The notes beneath the pieces were generated by a model that did no database searches, was not told the origin of the DNA, and was given only the letters and a program-made list of their open reading frames with translations. A stretch of DNA of 64,000 nt, from contig WUJK01000008.1 of NCBI GenBank assembly GCA_011317545.1, positions 2,447,939 through 2,511,938 of the forward strand, given 5' to 3'. This DNA is from Coniella vitis (lineage: Eukaryota > Ascomycota > Sordariomycetes > Diaporthales > Schizoparmaceae). Positions 1 through 10,993 of this stretch are shown one piece after another (within the stretch, counting starts at the first letter, position 1; the number at the start of each line of letters is the position of its first letter). A program made the position numbers and the translations under genes.

Positions 1-1373
1 CCGCCTTGCCGGCTCTCTCTGTCCCGACCAGACCCCAAGCCCGCACATGGTTCTGCTACACTGTCTAGTCCATCGCAACAGCCGCAGTCTTCGGGACTAG
101 ACAGCGCGAGCAGAGCAGAGCAGGCCATGTCACTGGTCGTGGTGCGGGCGGGGCTTCCTTTCCCCCCCACTCATCTGGATCCTATGCACGCCCTGCAACC
201 TGTGACGAGGCTTGCTTCATTACACCGACTCGCTCCCTGGTGATAGAGCCCGCCCCAGCTCTGGACGACCTCCTGCATACAACAATCCAGTGAACCTTGC
301 AGCAAAACCGCCCCACTCCCTGCAGGAATTTCACAAAAAAAAAAAAAAAAAATGGCACGCAGGGATCTTTGTGGAGGCTGCAGCACGACTACTGCAGTGC
401 CCGCCGGAGGGGGCCCCAGGATAATAAGGCTATCTGCATCACGTTGTCTGAGATCTCGACCTCTCTCTTCTCTCTCGCTCCTTGCTTGGCGGCTTATTAG
501 CGTTGACCAGGCTTGGGAGGAAAGTGCAGGGAGACAGCAAGGATGAGGGCATCAGCGACAGAAATCAGGCCAGCCACATGTATGCATATGCAGCAAGAAC
601 TGGTAGCGAAGCTGCCGGCTGGCCAAACGACAGGCTCTGCTCTGTTCTCCTTTGGCCATCACAGCAAGCTGCCATCGTTTTTCCATCTGGGAGCACTCGT
701 CCAGTGGCCCACCCATGCACAGTGCGGCAATGCCAACAGCCAAGGCGGTGGGATGCGCATAGTACGGGATGGTATTGCCTACTAGATACAAGAGACGAGG
801 CCATTGAAAAGGAAGCCCGGCCGAGGCCCCGGTCAGCAGTCCCACGTCGCGAACGCGGTGTGAAACTCGAGTGCATGGTCGGCCGACGAGAAGAACCCGT
901 GTCTGAAGATGTTGCGCAAAGAGACGCACCAAAAGATGCGTGACTGCGGCTGCAGCTAGACTGCCACGACCCCCCCCTCGTCGACGCCAACCTCCGCGAC
1001 TTTGTCGGCAGATGCACGTGGCAGGCGACTTGTTGCTGTTACCATGCACGCACGTCTGTCTATCTTATCATACTCGGCATGCTCGAGTTGCGCTGGGTCG
1101 GAGCATTACACTTCAACTCACCGCCCTGGTACACAGTCCTCATGCGCGCCTCGGGAGCGTCTGCATCTGGACGACTCTTTGCAATATTGCTATCATGTTG
1201 TCTCGTGTGATATTGACGGGGCTGGTTTACGAAGTCTTGGTAGGTGTACGTGTTTACCACACGCTCCATGGAGAGTCCCAAGTCATCACGATACCCACCC
1301 ACCGGATACCCAGGGCCTTGGAATCTCCGAATTGCCCGGTCAGCAAAAAGCCGGTGCTATGGAGCTAACCAAC

Positions 1374-1389
1374 TACTATGTACATAGTA
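1374..1389. repeat. Perfect 16-bp palindrome TACTATGTACATAGTA
   Basis: This is one of two full-length perfect copies of a palindrome whose half-sites recur throughout the intergenic DNA of the window. The second perfect copy is at about 45549. The function is unknown. Confidence 0.85.
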
Positions 1390-2613
1390 ACACAACCACA
1401 CCCCTTACACACTCTTGCCATCACCGCCCTTTGCCGGGGTCTGGAATAAGCGAGACGGTCCACTGCGACCATGTTACCTCTCGCAACCCGCCAGAGCCCA
1501 ATCGGGAATTATATGTCGGGCCTGGCCATGAGGTCCCGGAAGACGCATGTCCATCTTGTGCCTACCCCATGTACTATGGTACGCACGCACAAATCTCTTG
1601 CTGCTGCTTAGTGAGCGAAGCACACGGTACATTGTAAAGTACGTTGTCGCCATGCGGCCTTGTACCTCGCTTGTACTGCCGTCTTTCAGGGTACTTGTAT
1701 GCACCAGGACGAGGCGTTGCGATTGGGGGACGTTGCTACTCAAAGATCAAGCAGGCCAGTTCGGTCTGGTTTTTGGCTCGCTTTCTCTATTCTCCCAGCT
1801 GCTTGCCAATGACCCAGGAGCAAGGCTTCTTGGGGTGGCGCTTGATTGATTGTTTGTTTCGCATACCAAAATTGGAACGTTGTTGACGGCATCTGAAAAC
1901 TATCTTTGTCGATATCCGCGACTACCCGAGCGACATACTAGTCTACTCCATTCGTCTTTGCTTTCATCATCTTTCTCCTGTTGTATTATTGACCAGCTTC
2001 GTTGAGTGGCAGCATCGCAAAACCCGACACCCGAGATTTCTCCTACGCCTCTCAGTCTGCGTCCCAGAAGCTATCGTGTGAAGAGGCTTGATAGCGACGG
2101 CGGGAGCCCATGCTCTGCGCCACTTTACCCAAGCTCCCTTGTCGCAAACGTGCAGGTGACGAGGGCGATGCAAGTCGCCCCATTTGTAAAATGCGCTTCT
2201 CAGCTACTGCATCTGGGAAAGGGAACAAGGGCGCCTTGGCCAGTCCTTGTCACTGGCTCCTTTCTGGCGGCGTACTATGTAAGACCCGGGCAAGGCTCGG
2301 TCTACCACACTGAACGACGGCCAAACCATCCCGAGTGGTCATCCCGCAGATCGGAGGCAAACCTTTTTTTGGGGGGGGGGGGGGTGGATGGAGCCTTTGC
2401 AAGGAACGGAGCTTTATTTTTTGATTTCTTCTTATGGTTTGTTTCTGCTGAACCAAAACTTTTTTGCCTCCCACATTTTTACGGGGGGCTCTTTGGGGGC
2501 CCCATTCGGCCAAGAGCCAGAGAAGGATGGACAAGGGGGGGAAGATGCCCCCAAGGAGCACATAGTATAAGTAAGTAGTTCTCCAGGCCGGGTTCTGACC
2601 GAAAAGAGGATTG

Positions 2614-2636
2614 TTGCTTGCTTGCTTGCTTGCTTG
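2614..2636. repeat. (TTGC)n microsatellite
   Basis: About five tandem TTGC units lie in intergenic DNA. Nothing suggests a function. Confidence 0.8.
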
Positions 2637-4244
2637 GTGCGCGTCGGCGCTACCATAGGACGCTCCTTGTCTATTGGGGGAGGGGATATACTGGACAAGA
2701 GTTGGGTATAATTGGGCACCTACTTACACAAACACAAATCTTGTAGGAGTATGCTTTGGAATCGGGGCCGGCAGAGAGGAGCTTGACATATGTACATAGT
2801 CCCAGAGGCGGGCGACCTCTTAGGCAAAGTCCATTAAGCGCTTTACAGGTCATGATTCCTCGGCGGGGTTTTTTTTTTCTTTCTCGATCTTTCTTTCACT
2901 TTTCTCTCTCCTTTCTTTTCCCCTCCTGAATCTCATACATCAGAAAAAGGGCGAATTTTGTGTACACTCTGCGTGCCCTCTTTTTTCCTTTTTCCTTTTT
3001 CCTTTTCCTTTTCTTTTTTTTTTTATACTATGTAAGTTGCCGGTTGCGTAAGCTTGGAGTCTACGCAAGGTAAACAAACCTACCAGAAGTGGAGAGAGGC
3101 AGAGAGCATATGTGCGTGGCGTCAAGAGTACAAGAGAGAATAGATTGAATCGTCTCTCGGTATGGAGCGAACGAGTGTAGACCAGTTTCGACCAAGGCGA
3201 ATAAAGATGAAAAAAAAAGACAAAGACATCTTTAGATCCAAGTCAACACGGAAGTCTAAAGATTACCAATCTTTTGTGTGCAGATAATCCAAGTCAATGT
3301 ATATTTGCATAATACACTATGTATTCTCAATCAAACTGCTATACTATGAGCATTGATATTCCATATTAGAATCTCTCTATAGGACATGTTGGGGAATCAC
3401 AATCCAACTTTGAAGAATATGAAATCTGTCATGTATCTTATCTTTCAATCGACTGATTCGTGTGGAGTTGTATTGTGCTAACAACTGAGGAGGGATGGAC
3501 GTGGTAGACCTACTGTATACAGAACAAAACCAAGGCCTCCGTCTGTTGTATATATGAATGAGTCTTAGGATGCTGGAGACTGTACAGTAAAGCTCCAACA
3601 CCTGTCACCTCCAAAAATAATCCGAGGACCTTGAAGACGGTGTTGATGCAGTAACAATGCTGTTTTGCGCGCCTCGTTATCAAAAATATTTGTACATATC
3701 TTGCACCCGCTTGTCTTCCTCCCCCAACTTTGGAAGGCATATACGTGGTACATTGGATGAGGTGCGTGGTACAGAGAATCTAGTGCCGAAAGACAATGGC
3801 TTGTCCACAACAGATTCTCAAGCTTTGGTCTTCACACTACATGAAAACGGCCAGCCGCAGCCGAGTAATGCAAAGACGGGATCTAGATTGTTGGGCTTTG
3901 TGAATCGTGAGGAAGGGGTGGCAAGCTGGCGTGGCTTGACCCACGTCTTACTTGCTTCGCGACAAACGTATTTGCCGGCATTGCTCAGCGAGAAAAAGTA
4001 CCCAGATGGGATCTATTACACCGAGGCACTGTGTAACTGACGGTGCCATTCACGTTGACTATATGGCTCTGCGTAGCTCAACTGCTTTTCTCTCTGGCGC
4101 ATCGACGAAGGGCCGCACGCGGGCAGATCAAATGCAGACCTGACGAGTCGGAAGGGTTGAGTAAGGTAGGCGCTTCGTGATTTCCAGGTCGAAGGGGTGA
4201 CGCTACTTTTTTTTTCAAGGCGCAGTAAGCTATTTCTGTAAGAG

Positions 4245-5819
4245 TTATTGCTCGTCAGCAACGCAGCCAAACAGCTTGCCCAATGCCTGTTCATCAAGGC
4301 TGATGCCCTTCTCTACCAGTTCAATCAGCCGTCGATGTCTTGTGAGCTGTTGCGTTGAGGCCTCCTCTCCGAGAACAACCGCCGCCGTGTCCACGAGCCA
4401 GCCGTTGAACTCGCGTACCTCGGTCGGCTTTCCAGCCTCAACGTCCTGTAACATTGAGCTTTTGTTGAACTGGACCTTTGCGCCTACAGCGTAGAGCAGC
4501 TTGCGCAGTTTTGTAACCGAGAAGCGGTCTAACAGTGCTTGAACCTGGAGATGATAAGATGAAGAAGAGGAGGATGAAGGGCTGCTGCGCGGAGGATCAA
4601 GAATCTCACGGCTGCTCTCGTGCTGGACGAGAGCCTGAAGGACGGCGCTGGTTTCAGCCAGCAGTTTGTCCATGACTTTTGCCATGATGTTCGTCGTCTC
4701 TGTAGGCGGCTGACCAGCAAAAGCAAAAAGATCTCCATTGCGCACACGAAGCAACGCAGTAAGAGGATTGATGATTGTGTTGACGACGAGTTTCTCAAGC
4801 TGCAGCACCCAAAGCTCATGGCGCGATGCGGCACGACCTGCAAGATGAGGAGCGGCGAGGAGAAGTCTGATGAGGCGTCTTGCTCCGTTATCGTCATTTA
4901 CAGAATCCGGTCGAGTAGGCTGGATGCCGTCACAGACAGTTCCAATCACCACGTCTGCCGGTGCAGCATGGACACTCTTGAAGAGGCCCTCGGTATACAC
5001 GCCATGTGTCGTGATGCCGTGCAGGAAGGTTGGATGGTTGCCATCAGGCCACCGCCAAGCACAGTAAGCAGGTCCATGTGGAGGCCACAGGCGGCTCATT
5101 CCATTCTGCACAAAGAGGATGGACGAGGAGGCGTCGAGATAGCAACGCAGCTTGTCTACCTCGGGCAATGCCTGGGCAGCCTTGGTGGCCACGATGAGAT
5201 TGGCAATGTGACCGCCCTCGCCGTGACCTCCACCATCAACAGAAGCGCCAGCCTCGCGCACGGGGCCAGTGGTGGGTCTCTCTGGCGTCCACCACTCGAG
5301 ATCAAGATCTGCTGCGAGGCGGTGGGTGACTCCATGGCGCGTCATTTCAATGCCCGGATTGGCGGCCCATTGCTCGAGCAGGCTGCGTCGGTGGACGACA
5401 AGCGTAATGGGCGGGGGGCTGGGCAGCTCTGCCAGGCACGTTGCGTAGAGTTTGCCCAAGTTTCCGAGGCCGAGGACAAAGATGCGATTGCTGTGGGCCG
5501 CCGCCGACGAAGCAGAAGAAGCGGTTGTGGAGGAGCAAGCGCAGGAGGAGGGATGGCTGAGTGGCGTATCTGCCGTGCGGCGTGGAGGCAAGCGCAGGTT
5601 TGCCAGAGTCCAGGCATATGTCCGCGGTGGTGGACGGGCAGGCTTGTCGTCGTGGAGCATGTTCTGCAGCCAGAGAGGCGGATGAGGCTTGGATGGGTGG
5701 ACCGGCGACGCCGTGGCTGCCGAGGAGGCGGGGCGCTGTCGTTCAGCTTGTGAGGGAGCGTGTTCGCGCGGCCGTCGTGCAAGGACTGCCAGCCGGTTGG
5801 GGCTTTTTGCGAGGGACAT
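4245..5819 (-). CDS. 2-dehydropantoate 2-reductase-like (ketopantoate reductase, ApbA/PanE family)
   Basis: Single-exon gene of 524 residues. The family reduces ketopantoate to pantoate with NADPH, a step in pantothenate and coenzyme A synthesis. Residues about 113-121 (RIFVLGLGNLG) form the glycine-rich nucleotide-binding loop. FVQNGM near 235 is typical of the NADPH domain. EKLVVNTIINPLTALLRVRNG (about 341-361) carries the expected catalytic lysine (K342) and conserved asparagines of the C-terminal helical domain. I start at the ATG at 5819, because the frame continues upstream to 6011 only through a CA repeat and a poly-lysine stretch. The N-terminus is rich in Arg, Ser and Ala with few acids, so mitochondrial import is possible but inferred. 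The N-terminal ~110 residues contain low-complexity Pro/Ser stretches. Fungal genomes often carry several paralogues of this family, so the exact substrate is less certain than the fold. Confidence 0.85.
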   Translation of the reverse strand: MSLAKSPNRLAVLARRPREHAPSQAERQRPASSAATASPVHPSKPHPPLWLQNMLHDDKPARPPPRTYAWTLANLRLPPRRTADTPLSHPSSCACSSTTASSASSAAAHSNRIFVLGLGNLGKLYATCLAELPSPPPITLVVHRRSLLEQWAANPGIEMTRHGVTHRLAADLDLEWWTPERPTTGPVREAGASVDGGGHGEGGHIANLIVATKAAQALPEVDKLRCYLDASSSILFVQNGMSRLWPPHGPAYCAWRWPDGNHPTFLHGITTHGVYTEGLFKSVHAAPADVVIGTVCDGIQPTRPDSVNDDNGARRLIRLLLAAPHLAGRAASRHELWVLQLEKLVVNTIINPLTALLRVRNGDLFAFAGQPPTETTNIMAKVMDKLLAETSAVLQALVQHESSREILDPPRSSPSSSSSSSYHLQVQALLDRFSVTKLRKLLYAVGAKVQFNKSSMLQDVEAGKPTEVREFNGWLVDTAAVVLGEEASTQQLTRHRRLIELVEKGISLDEQALGKLFGCVADEQ

Positions 5820-7743
5820 GGTCTCTGGCAGCCGTCTTCTTCTTTTTTTCTTCTTCTTCTCGTCCTCCTTCGCCTGTTCTATCTCCAGCCTTTTGGGCCA
5901 CCTGCAGACACGAAGAGGGGCTTTGTGTCGTTGGAGCCCCCGATGGCGGGTCACGGGACAAAAGGTGCAGAGCGAGCACACACACACACACACACACGCT
6001 CGCCCACACACTCAGCTTGCAAGGGCTGACGCAGTATCCTCTGGAGCAAGCGGGCTGCTGAGTGGCACACGCTGCGTGACAAGTAGGGTCCGTCGATCAG
6101 TGAAGAATGAGGTGCGTGTTGTTGTGAGTTGCGGTGCCAAAAGGGGAAAGAATGCAGCGAACGGAGGCCAGGGAATCGAACATGCAAGCAAACAATGTGT
6201 GAGGGGAAGATTGGAAGCCGCACGTCGTACCTTCCCGCTGCAGGTGTGTGTGTGTGTGTTTGTATGAAGTAGCAACGAATGTGATTGACCAGTGCACACA
6301 GCTCTTTCATCCCGGCCTAGGCCCCCCCCCCCGGTCTTGAGCCTGACTAAGAAAGGTATTCAGGCACATCGTACCTAGGTACCTTACCTTCTCATAGTAC
6401 TTGGGCCCTTTTTTCTGATCCTGTAAATCAACCCAACCAAACCACAACTGCGCAAAGCAGCCAACAGCGCTACCACGTCGGCCATAGCGCCGAGTGAGTG
6501 GCTTGCGAAATTGGCGTAGATCTGGCTGCAACGGGGCGCCGTGCGATATTCCATGGCTACTTTTCCCGCCATCCACTTCTCACGGCGTGGCTTTGCAAAT
6601 GCCGAGACAGGCGCAGTCCTGTGCACGCCTTCTTCTGTTAGGCTCTTGTCGCATCAACCCTCCTCCTCCTCCTCCTCCTCCCCCCTTTCTCTCCATCGTC
6701 CGGATACACTGCATAGCCCAAGGCTTGAAGCCAGTGGTATCCGATATCCGCATCCAAGAATAATAAAAAAAAAAAGTACGGCAAAGTACTCGGAGGGAAA
6801 CCAAAGTCACTCTCGGTACTCTCCAGTGTCCAAGTGCAAGGTGGTTGGGAGAAGCGACAGAAGAATGCTGCCAAAAGGCACTCACTGCCTTAAGATATTG
6901 TGATCGCTGGCTTCTGGAGACTCCAGCTGCTTGGAGCAAAGCGCCGAGTCGTTGTGTATCCGTAGGAGCGCCTTGAAGGAAAGAGAAACAGGAACCACAG
7001 TCCAAAGGCTGTGTGAGTAGGATAACAAGCGTGCCATCTTGAGAAGACCGCAACTGAGATGCAGAGACGTGGCAAAAAATCTACAAGTTGTCGCACACAC
7101 AGACTCGAAGGCTAAGAATCGAATGCAATGCCATATCGACAGCAGCATAGTAGGGACGAATCAACGCATCAGCGCAGACCATTGAGTTGCGATGGCTCTT
7201 TGCTCACTTGGCCATCATCGTCAGATTACCATGACCGTCCGTCTGCTTTACTGAATTGGGAGGCCATTCCCATAGACTGCTACATGCCTTTACAAACGCA
7301 ACATCCCCAATACCGGCATTAAGGCGCCAAAAACCCATCGTTTTTGAAGAGATGTATATTATTTCTAAACAGTAGTTGAGATGGGTTCTGCCATTGCACC
7401 CTTTGTATATAATACTTTGCTTCCTTTCCCATTCCGATGTCAAGTCCAACATGCCATGTAGAAAAAAATGCAGAAACCAGTGTTTTCTTTCCTTCTCAAT
7501 CAAAACCAATCTAATCAATGCAACGCCTTATTCATGCCAAAGGTATATGATGTATGCATATACATATATTCGCGTCAAATCAATCCCATAATCCATGCAA
7601 AATATGCTGAATCACTTGTAAAGTCTTTAGTCGTGATGGTGGTGGTGGTGGTGGTGGTATCGGTGGTGATCAAGGGTATCTTCGCAATCGCCCCCCCCCC
7701 CCCAAAAAAGAATAATAGCGATGCCGTGGGACAAATTTCCGGT
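5820..7743. other. Intergenic region with several microsatellites
   Basis: This lies between the 5' end of the reductase and the 3' end of the MFS gene. It holds a CA run (5977-5997), a GT run (6244-6259), a TCC run (6659-6681) and a GGT run (7635-7661). A motif close to CCTAGGTACC occurs near 6370. No gene is supported. Confidence 0.6.
5977..5997. repeat. (CA)n microsatellite upstream of the reductase
   Basis: A 21-base CA tract lies about 160 bp upstream of the chosen reductase start and probably falls in the 5' UTR or promoter. A complementary GT tract lies 250 bp further upstream at 6244-6259. Confidence 0.85.
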
Positions 7744-9766
7744 TCAGACTTCCAGCTTCTCCGTCTGCTCTTGTTGCTTCTCCTGTGTTGTGAACTCCTC
7801 AACAACATGACCCGTCATTGAGACTTGGCCTTCAAGGTCAATGTCATGGACAGCAGCCACGCTTCCCTTGCGTGTTTGGTGGCTCTTTCGCGATTGCTTG
7901 CTCATCGACTTGACCAGCTTTTGCATACGCTCAGCGTCGCGCACCTCTTCCTCGGCCTCGCTCTCGTCAATGACGCGGTTGTTGTTGCTGCCGCGCATCT
8001 CTTCAAGCACACGAGCGGCCTCAGCCGCGAACTTGCACTTGGCGCGCACGCTCGGGCCGTACTTGTAAAAGTAGATGGGAAAGGGAATACATGCGAGCGC
8101 GAGGAAGGCAGGCACAGAGGCTGCCCAATGGATGCCCAAATTTTCGTACATTTGGTCGGTGAAGAGGGGAAATGCGGCACCAAACAGAGATCGCATAACG
8201 GCATTGGCAGCAAGTACCGAGGCTGCAAAAACGACGTCTAAACGCGAGACAAAAGAAGACAATGGTCAGCCAGAGGTATCCACCGGTATGCGCAGCTCGG
8301 GATAGGATGGAGGCGAAAAGCACTTACAGGAATCAATCAAGTAGTTCATGAGAGACAAAAACACCAACACCAGGCCCATGGCAAAAAATGCACTGCCAAT
8401 AATGGGCACGACCCAGTGCACGTTGTTTCCGTCCGTCCAGGCAAACCAGAAAAGCCCAACAGGAAGCAGAATAGACCCGACAATGGCGCCGGGCAGACGG
8501 GCCTCCGGAGGCACATCGCCCCCAAGTTTATCCGACAAGGCCATGTACCGCTTGCTGTCGACCAGAGCGTATGCGATGGCAAAGACCATGCCTACGAGGA
8601 TGCCAAGGAAGGCCAGGCCCGAGAGTCCAACACTCCAGCCCTTGCTCTCCTCAAAGACGATAGGGAAGGCCGCAAACATCATGTAGAGCGTGCCGTACAC
8701 GATGGCCATGTAGATGGACATGAGAAGCACGATAGGCTCGCGAAAGAGCAGTGTCCACGGCCGGGAAAGGGAGATACGCAAGCGACGCAAGACGCTGATG
8801 CGTTCCTTGCCCAGATCCATCTTGGACATGTAAACCTTGCCGGTCAGCTTGGATAGCTTCGAAGCGCGCGTGCGCAGGAGCACGGGAGCATAAGTCTCTG
8901 GAATCAGAAGCGAGCAAACGATCCACAAAACACCAGTGAAAATGGCCATGACGCCCTCAATCCAGCGCCAGCCCTCGGCCTCACCAAGGAAGCCGCTCAC
9001 AATGGGACCTATAGCATGTCAGCGAGCTGAATCCATGACTTGCACCGCGAGCATGCACAATCGATCGCATGGCGTCTGAACGGCTGGCAAACTCACCCAG
9101 AGACGGCCCGAGGAAAGGAGCGGCAGCGAAGCATGCCGTGGCGAATCCACGGTCCTTGGCCGAGAACATGTCGGCGATAACGCCCCCAGAGTTGGTCAAT
9201 GGAGACGATCCAAAGGCACCCGCAAAGAAGCGCAGGACAACCAAGCTTGGAAAAGTGGGCGCGCCAGCACCAGCGGCATTGAACGCGACCAGGGCACCGT
9301 ATGTAAAAACATACAGTATCTGACGACCAAAGGACTCCGACATGGGAGCCCAGAGTAGAGGCCCAATGGCAAAGCCCACGACAAACAGCGAAATGCCAAG
9401 AATGGAGAGCTCTTCGGAAATATGAAATTCCTCAATGATGTACGTGAGACCGCCAGAGAAGGCACTGCTCACAAAAGCCACGGCCAACGTCGAGAGCGCG
9501 GTGAGGATAGTGAGATACCATTTCTTGGCCAAGCTGTAGCCCTGCGGATTGTAGGGGTCGTTAGGTGTAAAGTCGACTGCATACGGATCCTCCTCAGTGC
9601 CGGAGCCCGGGTAGCGCCATTGCAGAGCCTCCCTTGTTACTCCAGCGGGGTCGAAGACGACCTTGAAATGGCTGATCTGCGCCTCGCGAGAACTCTGCGA
9701 CTGGACGTCGGCCTCGGTGGCCGTAGCGGCAGAGCCTAGCGATGCGGTCGACGTTGATGGCGCCAT
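7744..9766 (-). CDS. MFS transporter, drug:H+ antiporter DHA1 / polyamine-transporter type
   Basis: Three exons (9766-9097, 9008-8328, 8237-7744) give 614 residues. Both introns, 88 and 90 bp, have clean GTGAGT/GTAAGT donors and AG acceptors and sit in phase 1. A long cytoplasmic N-terminus precedes the first membrane segment (KKWYLTILTALSTLAVAFVSS). The DHA1 signature FLGPSLGPIVSGFLGE forms across the first splice junction, which confirms that intron. Loop 2-3 carries PMSESFGRQ, the motif-A region. A central loop of charged residues splits the two six-helix halves. The C-terminal tail is long, charged and rich in Glu, Lys and Gln. Fungal relatives export toxic compounds or polyamines at the plasma membrane in exchange for protons. 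The substrate cannot be read from sequence, and no biosynthetic genes sit beside it. Confidence 0.88.
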
Positions 9767-10993
9767 GATGGGGTATGGGCCTCCGTGGGAGCGAGTCGGA
9801 AGTCGCAGCGCGTACGGGAGGGAGAAGACGACGAGGAAGCGAGGGAGGAGGGTGAGAGTGCAGTGGGCGGCGACTGAGAACTTTTATTCTGCTGTCCATA
9901 CCACCCAAGAAGTATCTATGGGGCCCCACTCATTTGGTTTTCCCTCCTACCATAGTACATAGTACCATAGTAGCCGCGAAGCACCTGACTCCACCCGGGA
10001 ACGGGGCTTGCTGAACGGCCGAGCCTTCTGTGTCATAGCATGCCGAGGTTCTCGAACACTGGGCTAGTTCGAGAATCAACGTGCGCACGCTGCCCACGTT
10101 TGCCAGGTGCCAAAACGGCCAAACGATAATTTATAAGCTGTCGGATATGGAGCACCGCGCAGGGGCTGAACAGGCTTTTGCGGGTCGTCCCACCAGCCCG
10201 CCCGAAGCTTGGTGGATTCCCGGTGGAGCGTGCCTCGGCAGTAGCCTTGCTCGGTCGGTAGGGAAAACAAGTGGCCAGTTGCTGGTTTGGCAATAAGCCA
10301 CGCAAGGCATCGGGTACCATCGCAGCAACCGCCTGCTGGGAACATCCAGCTTGCAGTCATGCATAGTCGCATACTTACTGCGCAAGCTATCGCCCTGGCT
10401 TGAGCTAGCGTGATCCCAAAGAATCAACTTGGTGCGCCCGAGAAGGAGGTAAGACACTCTGCCACTCGGGTAAGAAAAAAAAAAAAAAGCCTGGCCCTAA
10501 TGTCAGAAGCGGTAAGTGAGGCCGCTTCACTCCGTGAACAAATCTGGAGCCCTTCGTCGCAATCTCAGCCCCTGACACAGGCTGTGTGGCTATCGCCGCC
10601 GAATGGGTCCCACTTGCGCGGTCAAGGCCGATCACACATCCTTGTATTGGTATACTTTCTCGACCGCTCTCGCGATACAGATACATACACAGCTCTCATT
10701 GATTTGACTGCTCAGGAAGTCGAAAGAGGTCGCATCGTCATCGCGACTATGTGATGATACAGTGCAGGTGACGATTGCGCGCGTAGTGCACGACAGGCCA
10801 GGCCGTCAAGATCTGAGTCGTCGTGCTCGCAGCTCACTTGCCTGAGCGTCTAGAGTCATGGTGTGAGTGGCCGACCGGAGCCGGGATTCGGGAGTGGTCG
10901 GCCCCGAAGTAGCTTTCCACGGAACGGAAGCGCTTGAATCGCCGAAAAACATTGTCTGGATAAGTGGCCCTTGCACAACAGCAAAAGGTGTTT
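9767..10993. other. Intergenic region between RCM1 3' end and MFS 5' end
   Basis: Promoter side of the MFS transporter and downstream side of the methyltransferase gene. It contains a cluster of the ACTATGTA-type motif at 9950-9972 about 190 bp upstream of the MFS start. No gene is supported. Confidence 0.6.
9950..9972. repeat. Cluster of CATAGTAC half-sites
   Basis: Three overlapping copies of CATAGTA, variants of the TACTATGTACATAGTA palindrome, lie upstream of the MFS gene start. They could be regulatory or simply part of the dispersed repeat family. Confidence 0.7.

Larger units (their letters stand above)
1..4244. other. Intergenic region, no supported gene
   Basis: No open frame here resembles a protein family I recognise, and those present are short and overlap on both strands. 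The stretch has long A, T, G and C runs (for example near 337, 2367 and 2868), pyrimidine-rich tracts around 2870-3015, and several copies of the ACTATGTA/TACATAGT motif near 1374, 2272, 2790, 3026 and 3315. An unannotated non-coding transcript or a gene with small exons cannot be excluded. Confidence 0.5.

Noticed and set aside
5820..6011. Upstream extension of the ketopantoate reductase frame
   Set aside because: The extra 64 residues are encoded by a CA repeat and a purine tract (poly-Lys/Arg) and have no family counterpart. The ATG at 5819 gives a sensible start.
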